Shown here: positions 1 through 8,851 of the stretch, piece after piece
Position numbering within the stretch: the stretch's first letter is position 1
Layout of the letters: each line of letters starts with the position of its first letter
Assembly: GCA_963771005.1 (NCBI GenBank)
Contig: CAVYRO010000003.1
Location: forward strand, 186,001-250,000
DNA length: 64,000 nt
Source: DASQZK01 sp963771005
GTDB lineage: Bacteria; Bacteroidota; Bacteroidia; Bacteroidales; GCA-2748055
Direction of reading: 5' to 3'
Program-made: the position numbers and the translations under genes
Notes under the pieces: generated by a model
The model's input: only the letters and a program-made list of their open reading frames with translations
What the model was told of the DNA's origin: nothing
The model's database searches: none

Positions 1-1
1 C

Positions 2-628
2 ACCCGTCAGATATTCGAATTGTTATCCTCAGGAAAATTCATATCTTCCTTCTCGCTGGTTGGAGGTACCGCACTTGCTATGCAGGTTGGTCACCGCATT
101 TCAGAAGACCTGGATTTTATATATGATGGGGATGCGATGAACATAAATAGTGTGAAAAAAAACCTTGTGAAGCTATATCCGGGGTACAGGGTTATTCGTC
201 AGGAACATAATGAGCAGCTGGATATTGTGATTAATAAAACAAAGATTACCTTTTTTTCTTCCGGATCTGTCGCCCTCACTTTTAACATTAAAGACCATAC
301 ATTTCGATACAAAAACATGAATATCTGTAAGGCAAAAGTTATTGCCTCGCTAAAAATGGCGGCTATTGCACAGCGAAATACACTACGCGATTATTATGAT
401 CTTTATTGGCTAAGCAGGTATTGTTTTTCTTTACTGGAGATCATTCAACAGACAAAGAAACTTATTCCACACCTCTCTCCGGTAACCTATACAGAAACAC
501 TTGTATTTACAGATGATATCGAGGAAGATGATATAAGTACGCATTTACAGCCAAAGGAATTGATCTCAAAAGAACAGATTGCTGCATTTTTTTCCGATGA
601 ACTTAAAAAGATCATTGGTCAAATTTGA
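2..628 (+). CDS. AbiEii/AbiGii-type nucleotidyltransferase toxin-like protein (5' end missing)
   Basis: The reading frame is open from base 2, so the gene begins before the window and only the last ~208 codons are visible. The visible start contains LVGGTALAMQVGHRISEDLDF, in which the GG-T-A and S-DLDF pattern is the nucleotidyltransferase core (GGT...D-D) of the AbiEii family. These proteins are toxins of type IV toxin-antitoxin or abortive infection modules and transfer nucleotides to an RNA target. The antitoxin partner normally lies directly upstream, outside the window. An internal TTG at 20 is not a convincing start because homologous-looking sequence (IFELLSSG) precedes it. It is unrelated in role to the glycan genes that follow and may mark the edge of that region. 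Family call is firm, toxin activity is inferred. Confidence 0.8.
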   Translation, partial: TRQIFELLSSGKFISSFSLVGGTALAMQVGHRISEDLDFIYDGDAMNINSVKKNLVKLYPGYRVIRQEHNEQLDIVINKTKITFFSSGSVALTFNIKDHTFRYKNMNICKAKVIASLKMAAIAQRNTLRDYYDLYWLSRYCFSLLEIIQQTKKLIPHLSPVTYTETLVFTDDIEEDDISTHLQPKELISKEQIAAFFSDELKKIIGQI

Positions 629-814
629 GAAATCGCCATCTTTCTATAGGTAACCCCAAATCAAGGTCTTTCTGACACCAACAACTTCAGAATAGTATCA
701 GTACAATCCAGGTGATACTGCCTCTCTTTTTACATTACTTCTCTCTTTGACTTTAAACTTCTACCTATAATCTGACAATTCTTTTGAGATAGACAGGATT
801 AAATACTTAAAATA

Positions 815-2509
815 ATGGAAAAGCGAGTACTCTTTTGTTTTTTTCTTATTTTTTTGGCTGGGATTTTAAATTCTTCAGCGCAGGAAACGAAAGACTGGAG
901 AAATATTGCCGAGGGAATTATTATTCCTACCCCGGGTATGAAATATGCCGATCAGCCTTATGTCATAAAATCCAGGGATGGAACCTGGATATGTGCATTG
1001 ACCGTCGGAACTCTTGGCGAAACAGAAAAAGGATCCAAAAATTTTTCAGCCGTAACAGTAAGTAAAGACAAGGGAAAAACCTGGTCACCCTTTACGGAAT
1101 GCAGCCGGGCCTATGCGATACCATTTGAAGCTCAGAATGGCAGGATCTATACACTTACACCCGGAGCATATACATGGTCGGATGATGGATGCCATACCTG
1201 GTCCGAACCCGTTAAAATTCCCCAATTTACAGAGTTTGGAGGCTGGGGTGTGGGTATGCCTGTTTTGATAAACAATGAATTGATCTATCCCTGGGCTATG
1301 ATTGCATTAAGTAGTCCTCCAAGGAAAACCGAGGTTTATTTTCTGGAGAGTAAGAATATATTTACGGAATCGGATCCAAATAAAATTAAATGGGAACTTC
1401 TTCCGCAAAATGGTAAAGGTTTAAGAGGACCTGACTGGGATAAACCGGAAAGCCGTTCGGAAGAACCTCATATCGTTCCTTTGAGTGATGGTTCTTTGTA
1501 TTGCGTGTTCCGGACTGATCAGGGTTATATAGGAAACTCGGTTAGTAATGACCGGGGTAAAACGTGGTCAAAACCGGTCGCTCTCAGGTATAACAGCGAA
1601 GAGCGAAAAATCAAACACCCCCTCGCATGTCCAAGCTTATGGAAATGCAGCAATGGTAATTATTTACTTTTTTTTCACAATCACAGCGGAAAAGACTACC
1701 GGGAAAGAAATCCTGCCTGGATAAGCGGTGGTATTGAAAAAGACGGAAAAATCGTGTGGTCCGAACCGGAAATACTTCTTTACAGTGATGATCTTACCTA
1801 TCATTCAGGGCGGTTAAGTTATCCCGGGTTTCTTGAAGATGATGGTCAGTACTACCTGTTTGAAACGCAGAAAACCCTGGCACGGGTGCATCGTTTAGAT
1901 CCATCGCTGCTCGAGGGTTGCTGGAATCAGTCCATAAATAATTCCGTAGCGCAAAAGGGTTTGCAACTGGAAATGACATCCGCTGAAATAAAGCCAAAAA
2001 ATGATATTGAACTCCCTGAATTTAAATCATTTATAAACGGAGGTAATAATCTGGATTACAGAACGGGTATTACATTTGAGTTTTGGATCCAATGTAATTC
2101 ATTCCAGGAAGACCAGGTGCTCCTGGAAAATTATCTGGAAAATGGTATGGGCTTGGGAATTACGGTCAATACAGATAAAAGCATAAAATTAACCTTAAAC
2201 GACGGACGAACGGAAAACAGCTGGTCGTCCGACCCGGTTCTGAAAACAGGGCGGCTTCAACATGTGGCTATTGTCGTTGACGGAGGTCCGAAAATTATCT
2301 CTTTCATTGTAGACGGTAAGTTTTTAGATGGTGGTGAATACCGGCAATACGGTTGGGGGAGATATAATGCCTATCTTCTTAATGTAAGCGGTAGAACAAA
2401 AACAATCCTGGCTCCCGGATTTGACGGAGATATAAAAACGATCCGTATTTATGACCGTGCGTTACGCACTTCTGAAGTTATCGGGAATTACAGGGCTGGT
2501 TGGGAATAA
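815..2509 (+). CDS. secreted sialidase-fold (BNR/Asp-box) protein with C-terminal LamG-like domain
   Basis: A 564-residue protein with a Sec signal peptide (residues 1-23, ending SSA-QE). Residues ~25-380 form a predicted six-bladed propeller with Asp-boxes at about 83-90 (SKDKGKTW), 121-129 (WSDDGCHTW) and ~243-250 (SNDRGKTW). Residues ~390-560 resemble a concanavalin/LamG-like domain, with a typical ending DGDIKTIRIYDRALRTSEV. The F/Y-RIP arginine motif of true GH33 sialidases is not seen, so the substrate need not be sialic acid. The same two-domain layout recurs in the gene at 35301. It opens a plus-strand run of secreted carbohydrate-active genes. Fold confident, substrate unknown. Confidence 0.8.
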   Translation: MEKRVLFCFFLIFLAGILNSSAQETKDWRNIAEGIIIPTPGMKYADQPYVIKSRDGTWICALTVGTLGETEKGSKNFSAVTVSKDKGKTWSPFTECSRAYAIPFEAQNGRIYTLTPGAYTWSDDGCHTWSEPVKIPQFTEFGGWGVGMPVLINNELIYPWAMIALSSPPRKTEVYFLESKNIFTESDPNKIKWELLPQNGKGLRGPDWDKPESRSEEPHIVPLSDGSLYCVFRTDQGYIGNSVSNDRGKTWSKPVALRYNSEERKIKHPLACPSLWKCSNGNYLLFFHNHSGKDYRERNPAWISGGIEKDGKIVWSEPEILLYSDDLTYHSGRLSYPGFLEDDGQYYLFETQKTLARVHRLDPSLLEGCWNQSINNSVAQKGLQLEMTSAEIKPKNDIELPEFKSFINGGNNLDYRTGITFEFWIQCNSFQEDQVLLENYLENGMGLGITVNTDKSIKLTLNDGRTENSWSSDPVLKTGRLQHVAIVVDGGPKIISFIVDGKFLDGGEYRQYGWGRYNAYLLNVSGRTKTILAPGFDGDIKTIRIYDRALRTSEVIGNYRAGWE

Positions 2510-2758
2510 CTGGTACCTAATAACCTATAATGGCATTTATGAAATAAAGTTATGAGTGGTAAGTATGATAAGTATTCCGGGAAATGATGCTAAATAGCCT
2601 TCCGCCTCAATCTTTCAATATTTTCAACGACCAGATTCGAGTATAATTTTTGAGATCAATGGTAATTGACAGCATTTCTTCCTGTTGTTCATGAGTACAA
2701 TTTCCATGTTAAGGCTTCTTTAATTGGATCCCGCTTTATCAATGAAATATGCCTTACA

Positions 2759-5065
2759 ATGAAATCATTCTTTGTATATTTTTTTCTTTTGGCATTTTGC
2801 ACCACGGGTTACCCTCAGCAGTATGTTTATGTATCCCCTTTAGGAAATGATGATGCTGCCGGTACAGAATTTTCTCCACTGAAAACCCTGGAAAAAGCCA
2901 AAAAACAGGTGAGGGAGTTAAAAAAGACCAGCCGTGATGATATCATTGTCATTTTACACGGGGGAAATTACTTTATCGATCACTCACTCATTTTTGGGCT
3001 TGATGACGGGGGAAGCAAAGAGCAAAGAATAATATGGAGCGCATACCCGGGTGAAACCCCTGTCATATCTTCCGGTTTAAAATTGACAGGATGGACCCGG
3101 TCAAAAAATCTCAAAGGACTTCCGGAAGTAGCCAGAGGAAAGGTCTATGAGACCGCATTTCTTGCAGGAATTCAAGTCCCCAGAAGCCTGTTTGACGGGG
3201 ACGAATTGCTACGAAGGTCAAGAAGCACAGGTTTCAAATCCCGGATCGACGCCTTCGGAAGGGATGGTCAGTCAAACCTGAGATCTTTCAATGTCATGTA
3301 TGTGAATGAGCGTGCAGAACTTAAGAACTGGGCTAATGTACAGGACATGGAACTGGTGATCAGACCCTGGTGCTTGTGGAACATGAATAACCTCCCAATT
3401 GAGTCCATTGATCTTAAGACCCGTTCAATTAAAACCAGGGTTAACGGAACCTATTTTCTTACCAATGAGCGCTATGACCGCTTTCCGGAAGAACATGCCT
3501 GGATTGAGAACTCTCTCGAAGGCATGACAGAACCGGGCTCCTGGTGCATTAACAGCAAACTTGCGAAGGTTTATTACTGGCCAAAGGGGAAAACACCAGG
3601 GGACAACATTCTGATCCCCCTTTTACAGGAATTTATCCGGGTTGAAGGATATAATGACATACAGGGAAGAAATGATATCCCTGTCAGAGATCTTGTTTTC
3701 AAAGGCATTTCTTTCAAGCACAACGACAGGTATGTGCTTAAGGATACCGATGCCGGGATCCAGCACGATTGGGAACTTTTCGATGCCGGCAATGCCTTCT
3801 TCCGTTTCAGAGGGGCTGAAGACTGCATTCTGGAAGGATGCGAATTTTCAGCCGGAGGCGGTGCCGGAATTCGTCTTGACCTGTACTGTAGAAACATTAT
3901 TGTCAGGAACAATTACATTCACGGGATCGGAGCTTCAGGGATCTTTCTCGGTGGGTATGGTCTTGGGACTAAGGATGTGAATACAAAAAATATCATTACC
4001 AATAACCGGATCCAGGATGCAAGCAGGCTGGTGTGGCATAGCGCAGCAATCATTCTTTCACAGACGAGTGAAAATCTTATCAGTCATAACGAAATATCGA
4101 AAATGCCTTATTCCGGGATGGTCATTACCGGCTACAGGCCCTGGTTTATGCATGAGTCAAGAAAGCAGGCTATCGATGGGTCCGACAGTCTTCGGAATTA
4201 CAACTGGCATGGGGGTCCGGACAGCTTCTCGGTTGGACTGTACACCCGTGAAAATTCAAGATCGATAAGGTGGGATGAGATCGGGGAACCTTTAAAGACT
4301 TTGGGTGGTGATAATGCCGGGGCATTCAGCAATATGGGCAAATTCCGGATTGTGGCTTCCTATTTCAATATGAATCACAACCGGATGAACATCATAGAGA
4401 ACAATGAGATATTTGATGTCATGACAATCCTGGGAGACGGGAACGGAATATATATAAGCGATACAGGTCCTTTTAATGTCATCCGGAATAACTTCATCCA
4501 TAGTACGCCGGGTGCATGGGGTGTAGGTATCCGTACGGATGCTTACCAGATGGACACCTATGTTTATGGGAATATCATATGGAAGTTTTCCGGAGGGATC
4601 GCCAGCAGCGCAAATAACCTGGCATTCAATAATATCGTTGCTTCATGCCGTGAAGTAGGTCTGTCGGAGGAACCGGGTAAACTGCTTGATTTTTATTTTG
4701 ATTATTTGAATTCAACGAATGGCTTTAGCGATTGCATGATCATGCGCAATGTCATTTGGCATGAAGGCGAAAGCCGGCCTTACTTCAGAATAGACCTGTC
4801 GAAGAATGAACCCGGGTCCAGCGTTGTGGATCACAATATCTATTACTGGAAAGATCATAATATGGAAATGAAGGAATTGCTTTCCACGCTCCGGCAATTG
4901 GGGATTGATAAAAACGGGATGATTTTGGATCCCATGTTTACCGATCCCGGAAATGGTAATTTTCAAATTGACCCGGCAAGCCCGCTCCTAAAAAACGGTT
5001 TCGTCCCGCTTAACCAGGATGAAATGGGTCTGACGGGAGAATTTCCACAAAAGTTCAGAGAATGA
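2759..5065 (+). CDS. secreted right-handed parallel beta-helix protein, GH141-like
   Basis: The open frame begins at 2666, but the ATG at 2759 is preferred because it directly precedes a signal peptide (MKSFFVYFFLLAFC...), giving about 768 residues. The mature start YVYVSPLGNDDAAGTEFSPL is the classic opening of secreted beta-helix enzymes, followed by many short N-rich coils (NNYIHG, NNRIQD, HNEIS, NNEIFDV, NNFIHS). The PGSWCINSKLAKVYYWPKG segment and the SAYPGETPVISSG segment match the layout of the two other GH141-like proteins of this window. GH141 includes alpha-L-fucosidase and xylanase activities; the specificity here is unknown. The next gene starts 30 bases downstream, so the two are probably cotranscribed. 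Confidence 0.78.
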   Translation: MKSFFVYFFLLAFCTTGYPQQYVYVSPLGNDDAAGTEFSPLKTLEKAKKQVRELKKTSRDDIIVILHGGNYFIDHSLIFGLDDGGSKEQRIIWSAYPGETPVISSGLKLTGWTRSKNLKGLPEVARGKVYETAFLAGIQVPRSLFDGDELLRRSRSTGFKSRIDAFGRDGQSNLRSFNVMYVNERAELKNWANVQDMELVIRPWCLWNMNNLPIESIDLKTRSIKTRVNGTYFLTNERYDRFPEEHAWIENSLEGMTEPGSWCINSKLAKVYYWPKGKTPGDNILIPLLQEFIRVEGYNDIQGRNDIPVRDLVFKGISFKHNDRYVLKDTDAGIQHDWELFDAGNAFFRFRGAEDCILEGCEFSAGGGAGIRLDLYCRNIIVRNNYIHGIGASGIFLGGYGLGTKDVNTKNIITNNRIQDASRLVWHSAAIILSQTSENLISHNEISKMPYSGMVITGYRPWFMHESRKQAIDGSDSLRNYNWHGGPDSFSVGLYTRENSRSIRWDEIGEPLKTLGGDNAGAFSNMGKFRIVASYFNMNHNRMNIIENNEIFDVMTILGDGNGIYISDTGPFNVIRNNFIHSTPGAWGVGIRTDAYQMDTYVYGNIIWKFSGGIASSANNLAFNNIVASCREVGLSEEPGKLLDFYFDYLNSTNGFSDCMIMRNVIWHEGESRPYFRIDLSKNEPGSSVVDHNIYYWKDHNMEMKELLSTLRQLGIDKNGMILDPMFTDPGNGNFQIDPASPLLKNGFVPLNQDEMGLTGEFPQKFRE

Positions 5066-5094
5066 ATAGCAGAAAAATCACAATATCCTGATTC

Positions 5095-6525
5095 ATGAGA
5101 AATCTGATTCTTTCGGTATTCCTGTCAATACCATTTGCCGGCTTGTATCCTCAAATGGAAAACATACAATTACCGGAGGACTGGCGGGCTCCCTATGTCA
5201 AGTCTGAAGTTAAACCCTTTGTTTTTAATGGTGTATATTACGATCCTTCCATTGATGCTGACTTTGTCAATATTTATAATCAAGGTCCGGGTGACCATGA
5301 AACCAACCAACAGCCTTCGGTTGCCATAAACAGCGAAGGAGTTATCACCATTGTATGGACACAGGCATCAGTAGAGTCAGCCAAGGATCAAAGTGTTGTT
5401 TCATCTACGAGCTTTGACGGAGGGATCACCTGGAGGGCACCGGTGGATATCGAAAGGGCTGCTGACAAACGGCCGGGATCGTGGGCCATGATTTTTTGCG
5501 TACCTCACACAGGCCGGTTTTATGTATTCTATTGGTACGATGAAAACCAGAATGTTAAGCGAGACGCCGGACGGATCTGTTTTCGCTATTCCGATGATAA
5601 CTGCACGAGCTGGAGTACACGTTATCCCATTTCGATGCCAAGGCATGATTTGGATGTGGAAGGACAGGACAGCCACGGTTGGAATACCGGATTTCCCATT
5701 CTGATGCCCGATGGTGCAATGCTGATGGGTTTCTCCAAAATGGGTCCGGATCTTGGAGAGGATGCCGCCAAGAGAGCCGGAGCTAAACCCGGCCCCCAAT
5801 TCTGGAGAACCGAAGTTTTCTTTCTGCGTGCCGAAAATATACTGACAGAAACAGATCCTGAAAAACTCAAATTCAGGATCACTCCTTCAGGGGCTGAGGG
5901 ACTCTGGATACCCGATGAGGAGGATCCAAAACTTCATTTCTGCCAGGAACCTTTCATGGCCTTGCTACCGGGTGGGCGCGTTATCTGTACTATGCGGGTT
6001 ATGAACGGATACCCTGTGTTTTCCATCAGCGCGGATTATGGCATTACCTGGAGTAAGCCTGTCCCTTTGCGTAACCGGCCGGGTGGCGACCTGCTGAAGC
6101 ATGTATGTGGTCCGTGCCAGATAAGTTCAACTCCCGACGGAAGAATATATTTTCTCTTCTCAAACAGGAATGACTATTATGGGACCGAATCCACCTGGTC
6201 GAGAAGATGGGCAAACAGGGATCCTGTACACATCGTGATTGGCAGGGAATTTCCCCTTCTGGCAAAAGGACTCCCTGAAGGGCAGGACAATGCAGGAATT
6301 TACTTCGATAAGCCACGGATCATTCTAAACGGTGTGGACGATAAAGTAAATCCGAACGATAATACCGGGGTTTTAAGCCTTGCCCGTTCAGCTGCGTATC
6401 CGCAACTTTTACATATTGGAAACCGGCATTTTATATTTTATTCAAATTCAAAGATGGATATCCGTGTTAAGGAGATCCCGGATGAATTTGTTACCGGAGT
6501 GGGGATGCCATTTTCCCCCCGGTAA
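5095..6525 (+). CDS. secreted sialidase-fold (BNR/Asp-box) protein
   Basis: A 476-residue protein with an N-terminal signal peptide (MRNLILSVFLSIPFAGLYPQ). Asp-boxes are seen near residues 104-112 (SFDGGITW), 165-173 (YSDDNCTSW) and 313-320 (SADYGITW), indicating a six-bladed propeller that fills the whole chain. No accessory domain follows. The RIP motif of GH33 is absent, so it is a sialidase-fold hydrolase or binding protein of unknown specificity. It lies 30 bases after the beta-helix gene and about 35 before the next start, consistent with one transcript. Confidence 0.78.
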   Translation: MRNLILSVFLSIPFAGLYPQMENIQLPEDWRAPYVKSEVKPFVFNGVYYDPSIDADFVNIYNQGPGDHETNQQPSVAINSEGVITIVWTQASVESAKDQSVVSSTSFDGGITWRAPVDIERAADKRPGSWAMIFCVPHTGRFYVFYWYDENQNVKRDAGRICFRYSDDNCTSWSTRYPISMPRHDLDVEGQDSHGWNTGFPILMPDGAMLMGFSKMGPDLGEDAAKRAGAKPGPQFWRTEVFFLRAENILTETDPEKLKFRITPSGAEGLWIPDEEDPKLHFCQEPFMALLPGGRVICTMRVMNGYPVFSISADYGITWSKPVPLRNRPGGDLLKHVCGPCQISSTPDGRIYFLFSNRNDYYGTESTWSRRWANRDPVHIVIGREFPLLAKGLPEGQDNAGIYFDKPRIILNGVDDKVNPNDNTGVLSLARSAAYPQLLHIGNRHFIFYSNSKMDIRVKEIPDEFVTGVGMPFSPR

Positions 6526-6559
6526 ATTGAATGGAATCGGATGAAATTAATTGCGCGAA

Positions 6560-8617
6560 ATGAGAATTAATGATTATTCAATGGGGAGTAAAACAGCCGG
6601 ATTTTTACGGAAACCTGTTACCGGGGTGATTCTTATATTGATATGGTTTACTCTGGTTTTACCCGTCTCATGCAAAGCGCAGGCTGAAATTGCCGACAAT
6701 GCCCGACCGTCGAAGCCCCTCCTCAGATACATGGTACCTTATGTTGATCGCGATGTCTATCTTGACGAAATGGTAAAACAGTGCAGGGCAATGGGTATTA
6801 ATGAGGTATTGCTGTTCACCATGCTTTCGAATGGCGAATACGGAGGGAATGCATTTTATGATGGGGAAGAATTTGATAAACGCATGGAGCATTTTCGATA
6901 TTGCGCTGAAAGGATTCGTAGTGAGGGATTGATCCTGAGCATTAATGTATTTCATACTCTCGGGCATATCCGCGTCCCTGAGGAAGTGGTCCGGCATTTT
7001 GGTTTTGAGAGGCAGATCACAAGGGAAGGGGCACCAAGCCCTCACCCGGTCCTGGACCCCCGGAGCACTGAACTAAGATTGCACCTTGCAATGATCTATG
7101 CTGCATATGCCTCATTGAAACCTCACCGTCTTTTCGTCGATGATGATTATGGAGTGCCGTTGAAAAGCAGTTTTCATAAAGGAAGGGTAAAGGAATTTGC
7201 CCGCATTGTGGGTTGTGATTCTACACGTGAGACTGTGGCAGCCCTGGTTTACAGCGATAATCCGGATACTGCCGCTAAAATGCAGAATATCATGGGAGAA
7301 TTGGTCAACCGTGACCTGGAAGACCTCGCAAAGATCATTGAGCAGGCAGTACATAAAGTATCTCCTGAAACCAGGATCGGGATGATGTTCCCTACTTCTG
7401 TTAATAATGATGTTGCAAGGATTGCCAAAGCATTCGCGGGGAATTATACGCCTTTTGTCCGGCCACAAATGCCCTTATACCGTGAAGACATCCCTGTGTC
7501 TGCATACCCGCAGGCATTCTGGGTTATTCCCTACTGGCAGGGTAAACTGGGCAACGGTTATGAACTTTTTCCTGAGGTCGAGAATTTTCCCTATACCAAC
7601 TTTTCGAAATCGGCGGAAGTTACCTATGCCCAGATTGCCAGTATATTTGGCCGGGGCATTGGATCACCTGCCTATAATCTCGAAAACTTCAGGGACCAGC
7701 GAACGATTGAGCTGGTTTCCAGAAAAAAGCCCCAGGTCAAAGTGGTTACCGATCTGCTGGCGGCAGGATCACATCCTTCAGGCCTGGGTGTCTGGAATAT
7801 GTCAGGTTGTAATCTGGAGTTACTTGGGCTTCCTTTTAAGTCAGTCAGCGAGCCCGGAGATGCCGGAATTTTTTTTGGAAGCGGACTTTCCGCCCTTACA
7901 GATGTAGAGTTGGGAGGAATTGTCATGAAGGGGGCAATATTCGATTTGGATGCCATGAGAGTGATGAAACAAAGGGGATTTCTTTCAAAAATGGGGGTGG
8001 AAGAGCTAAGCCAATCCAACCGGGATAACATTATTAATATTGATTTTTCGGAGGAAGATAAGACCGGTGATTTTAGTTGGAACATATACTATTGGCTTCG
8101 AAACCTGCCTGATGCCTCATGGCCTATGGAATTTAGAGCCCGGGGTGAAAATCGTCTCTTCTCCTGTAAAAACCAGGCCAATGAAAATACGGTGCCATAT
8201 GCGGTGAAATGGACCGGACCGGCCGGACAGCGCTTCGGGTTTATCAATTTCTCATACACCGGCTGGCCGTTATACGCCTGGCTTCACACCTGGATGCCTG
8301 GCATCATCAGTGAGCTGGCGTCGTGGATAAATGATGAAGTTGTTACGGTAATGACCAATGACTGTCCCGGAGTCGCTGTGGAGATGTGTGAGATTGAGGG
8401 TGGAAAAATATTAATGACACTCATTAATTATAGCACCGGAAGGTATGAAGATGTGACCGTTTCGTTATCGGGAAAGGCTGGTAAAATGAAGTGGACGGAA
8501 ATAATGGCGGATGGGAGTGAGAAAATCTGCGAGCGCGGAAAGTCTGGTTCCCGGATTGAAATTAAATCTGGTCTTCCGATGCCGGCTTTAGGGGTAAAAT
8601 TTTTCGCAGGGAAATAG
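6560..8617 (+). CDS. exported GH42-like three-domain putative glycosidase, family not recognised
   Basis: About 685 residues. An in-frame TTG exists at 6551, but ATG at 6560 (or 6581) is more likely. An N-terminal hydrophobic segment ends LVLPVSCKAQA, a signal peptide or imperfect lipobox. Residues ~50-400 read like a TIM barrel: alternating MVPYVDRDVY, MGINEVLLFTML, GLILSINVFHT, HRLFVDDDYG. Residues ~420-500 resemble the glutaminase-like middle domain of GH42-type enzymes (GGIVMKGAIFDLDAMRVMKQRGF), and the last ~150 residues are beta-rich. LFVDDD is a candidate active-site strand end. No CAZy family can be named with confidence. It follows the sialidase-fold gene by ~35 bases. Confidence 0.6.
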   Translation: MRINDYSMGSKTAGFLRKPVTGVILILIWFTLVLPVSCKAQAEIADNARPSKPLLRYMVPYVDRDVYLDEMVKQCRAMGINEVLLFTMLSNGEYGGNAFYDGEEFDKRMEHFRYCAERIRSEGLILSINVFHTLGHIRVPEEVVRHFGFERQITREGAPSPHPVLDPRSTELRLHLAMIYAAYASLKPHRLFVDDDYGVPLKSSFHKGRVKEFARIVGCDSTRETVAALVYSDNPDTAAKMQNIMGELVNRDLEDLAKIIEQAVHKVSPETRIGMMFPTSVNNDVARIAKAFAGNYTPFVRPQMPLYREDIPVSAYPQAFWVIPYWQGKLGNGYELFPEVENFPYTNFSKSAEVTYAQIASIFGRGIGSPAYNLENFRDQRTIELVSRKKPQVKVVTDLLAAGSHPSGLGVWNMSGCNLELLGLPFKSVSEPGDAGIFFGSGLSALTDVELGGIVMKGAIFDLDAMRVMKQRGFLSKMGVEELSQSNRDNIINIDFSEEDKTGDFSWNIYYWLRNLPDASWPMEFRARGENRLFSCKNQANENTVPYAVKWTGPAGQRFGFINFSYTGWPLYAWLHTWMPGIISELASWINDEVVTVMTNDCPGVAVEMCEIEGGKILMTLINYSTGRYEDVTVSLSGKAGKMKWTEIMADGSEKICERGKSGSRIEIKSGLPMPALGVKFFAGK

Positions 8618-8656
8618 GCAGACGGCAATGGAACTGTATTGCCCTGTTCAGTGGAA

Positions 8657-8730
8657 GAAAAGTTCTTCGTTCATCGAATTGACCGGTCCCTGAGCGGAGC
8701 CGAAGGGTTGTCGAGTTTCTTTCTGATACT
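8657..8730 (-). repeat. single arm (L-type) of the palindromic intergenic repeat
   Basis: This 74-base stretch is nearly identical to the reverse complement of the left arm of the full palindromes at 20438 and 37290 (…TTCGTTCATCGAATTGACCGG… then CCCTGAGCGGAGCCGAAGG and the terminus TTTCTTTCTGATACT). The other arm is absent here. It sits between the GH42-like gene and the permease gene. Confidence 0.8.
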
Positions 8731-8851
8731 ATTTATGAAGAACATCTGACAGGTGTAAACGGGATCTGTCATTTTCATTTACAGCCCCGGGCTAAGTACA
8801 TTCTGGTAAATATTCCTTCTTTTAGATATTATAAATAAGGATCATCAATAT

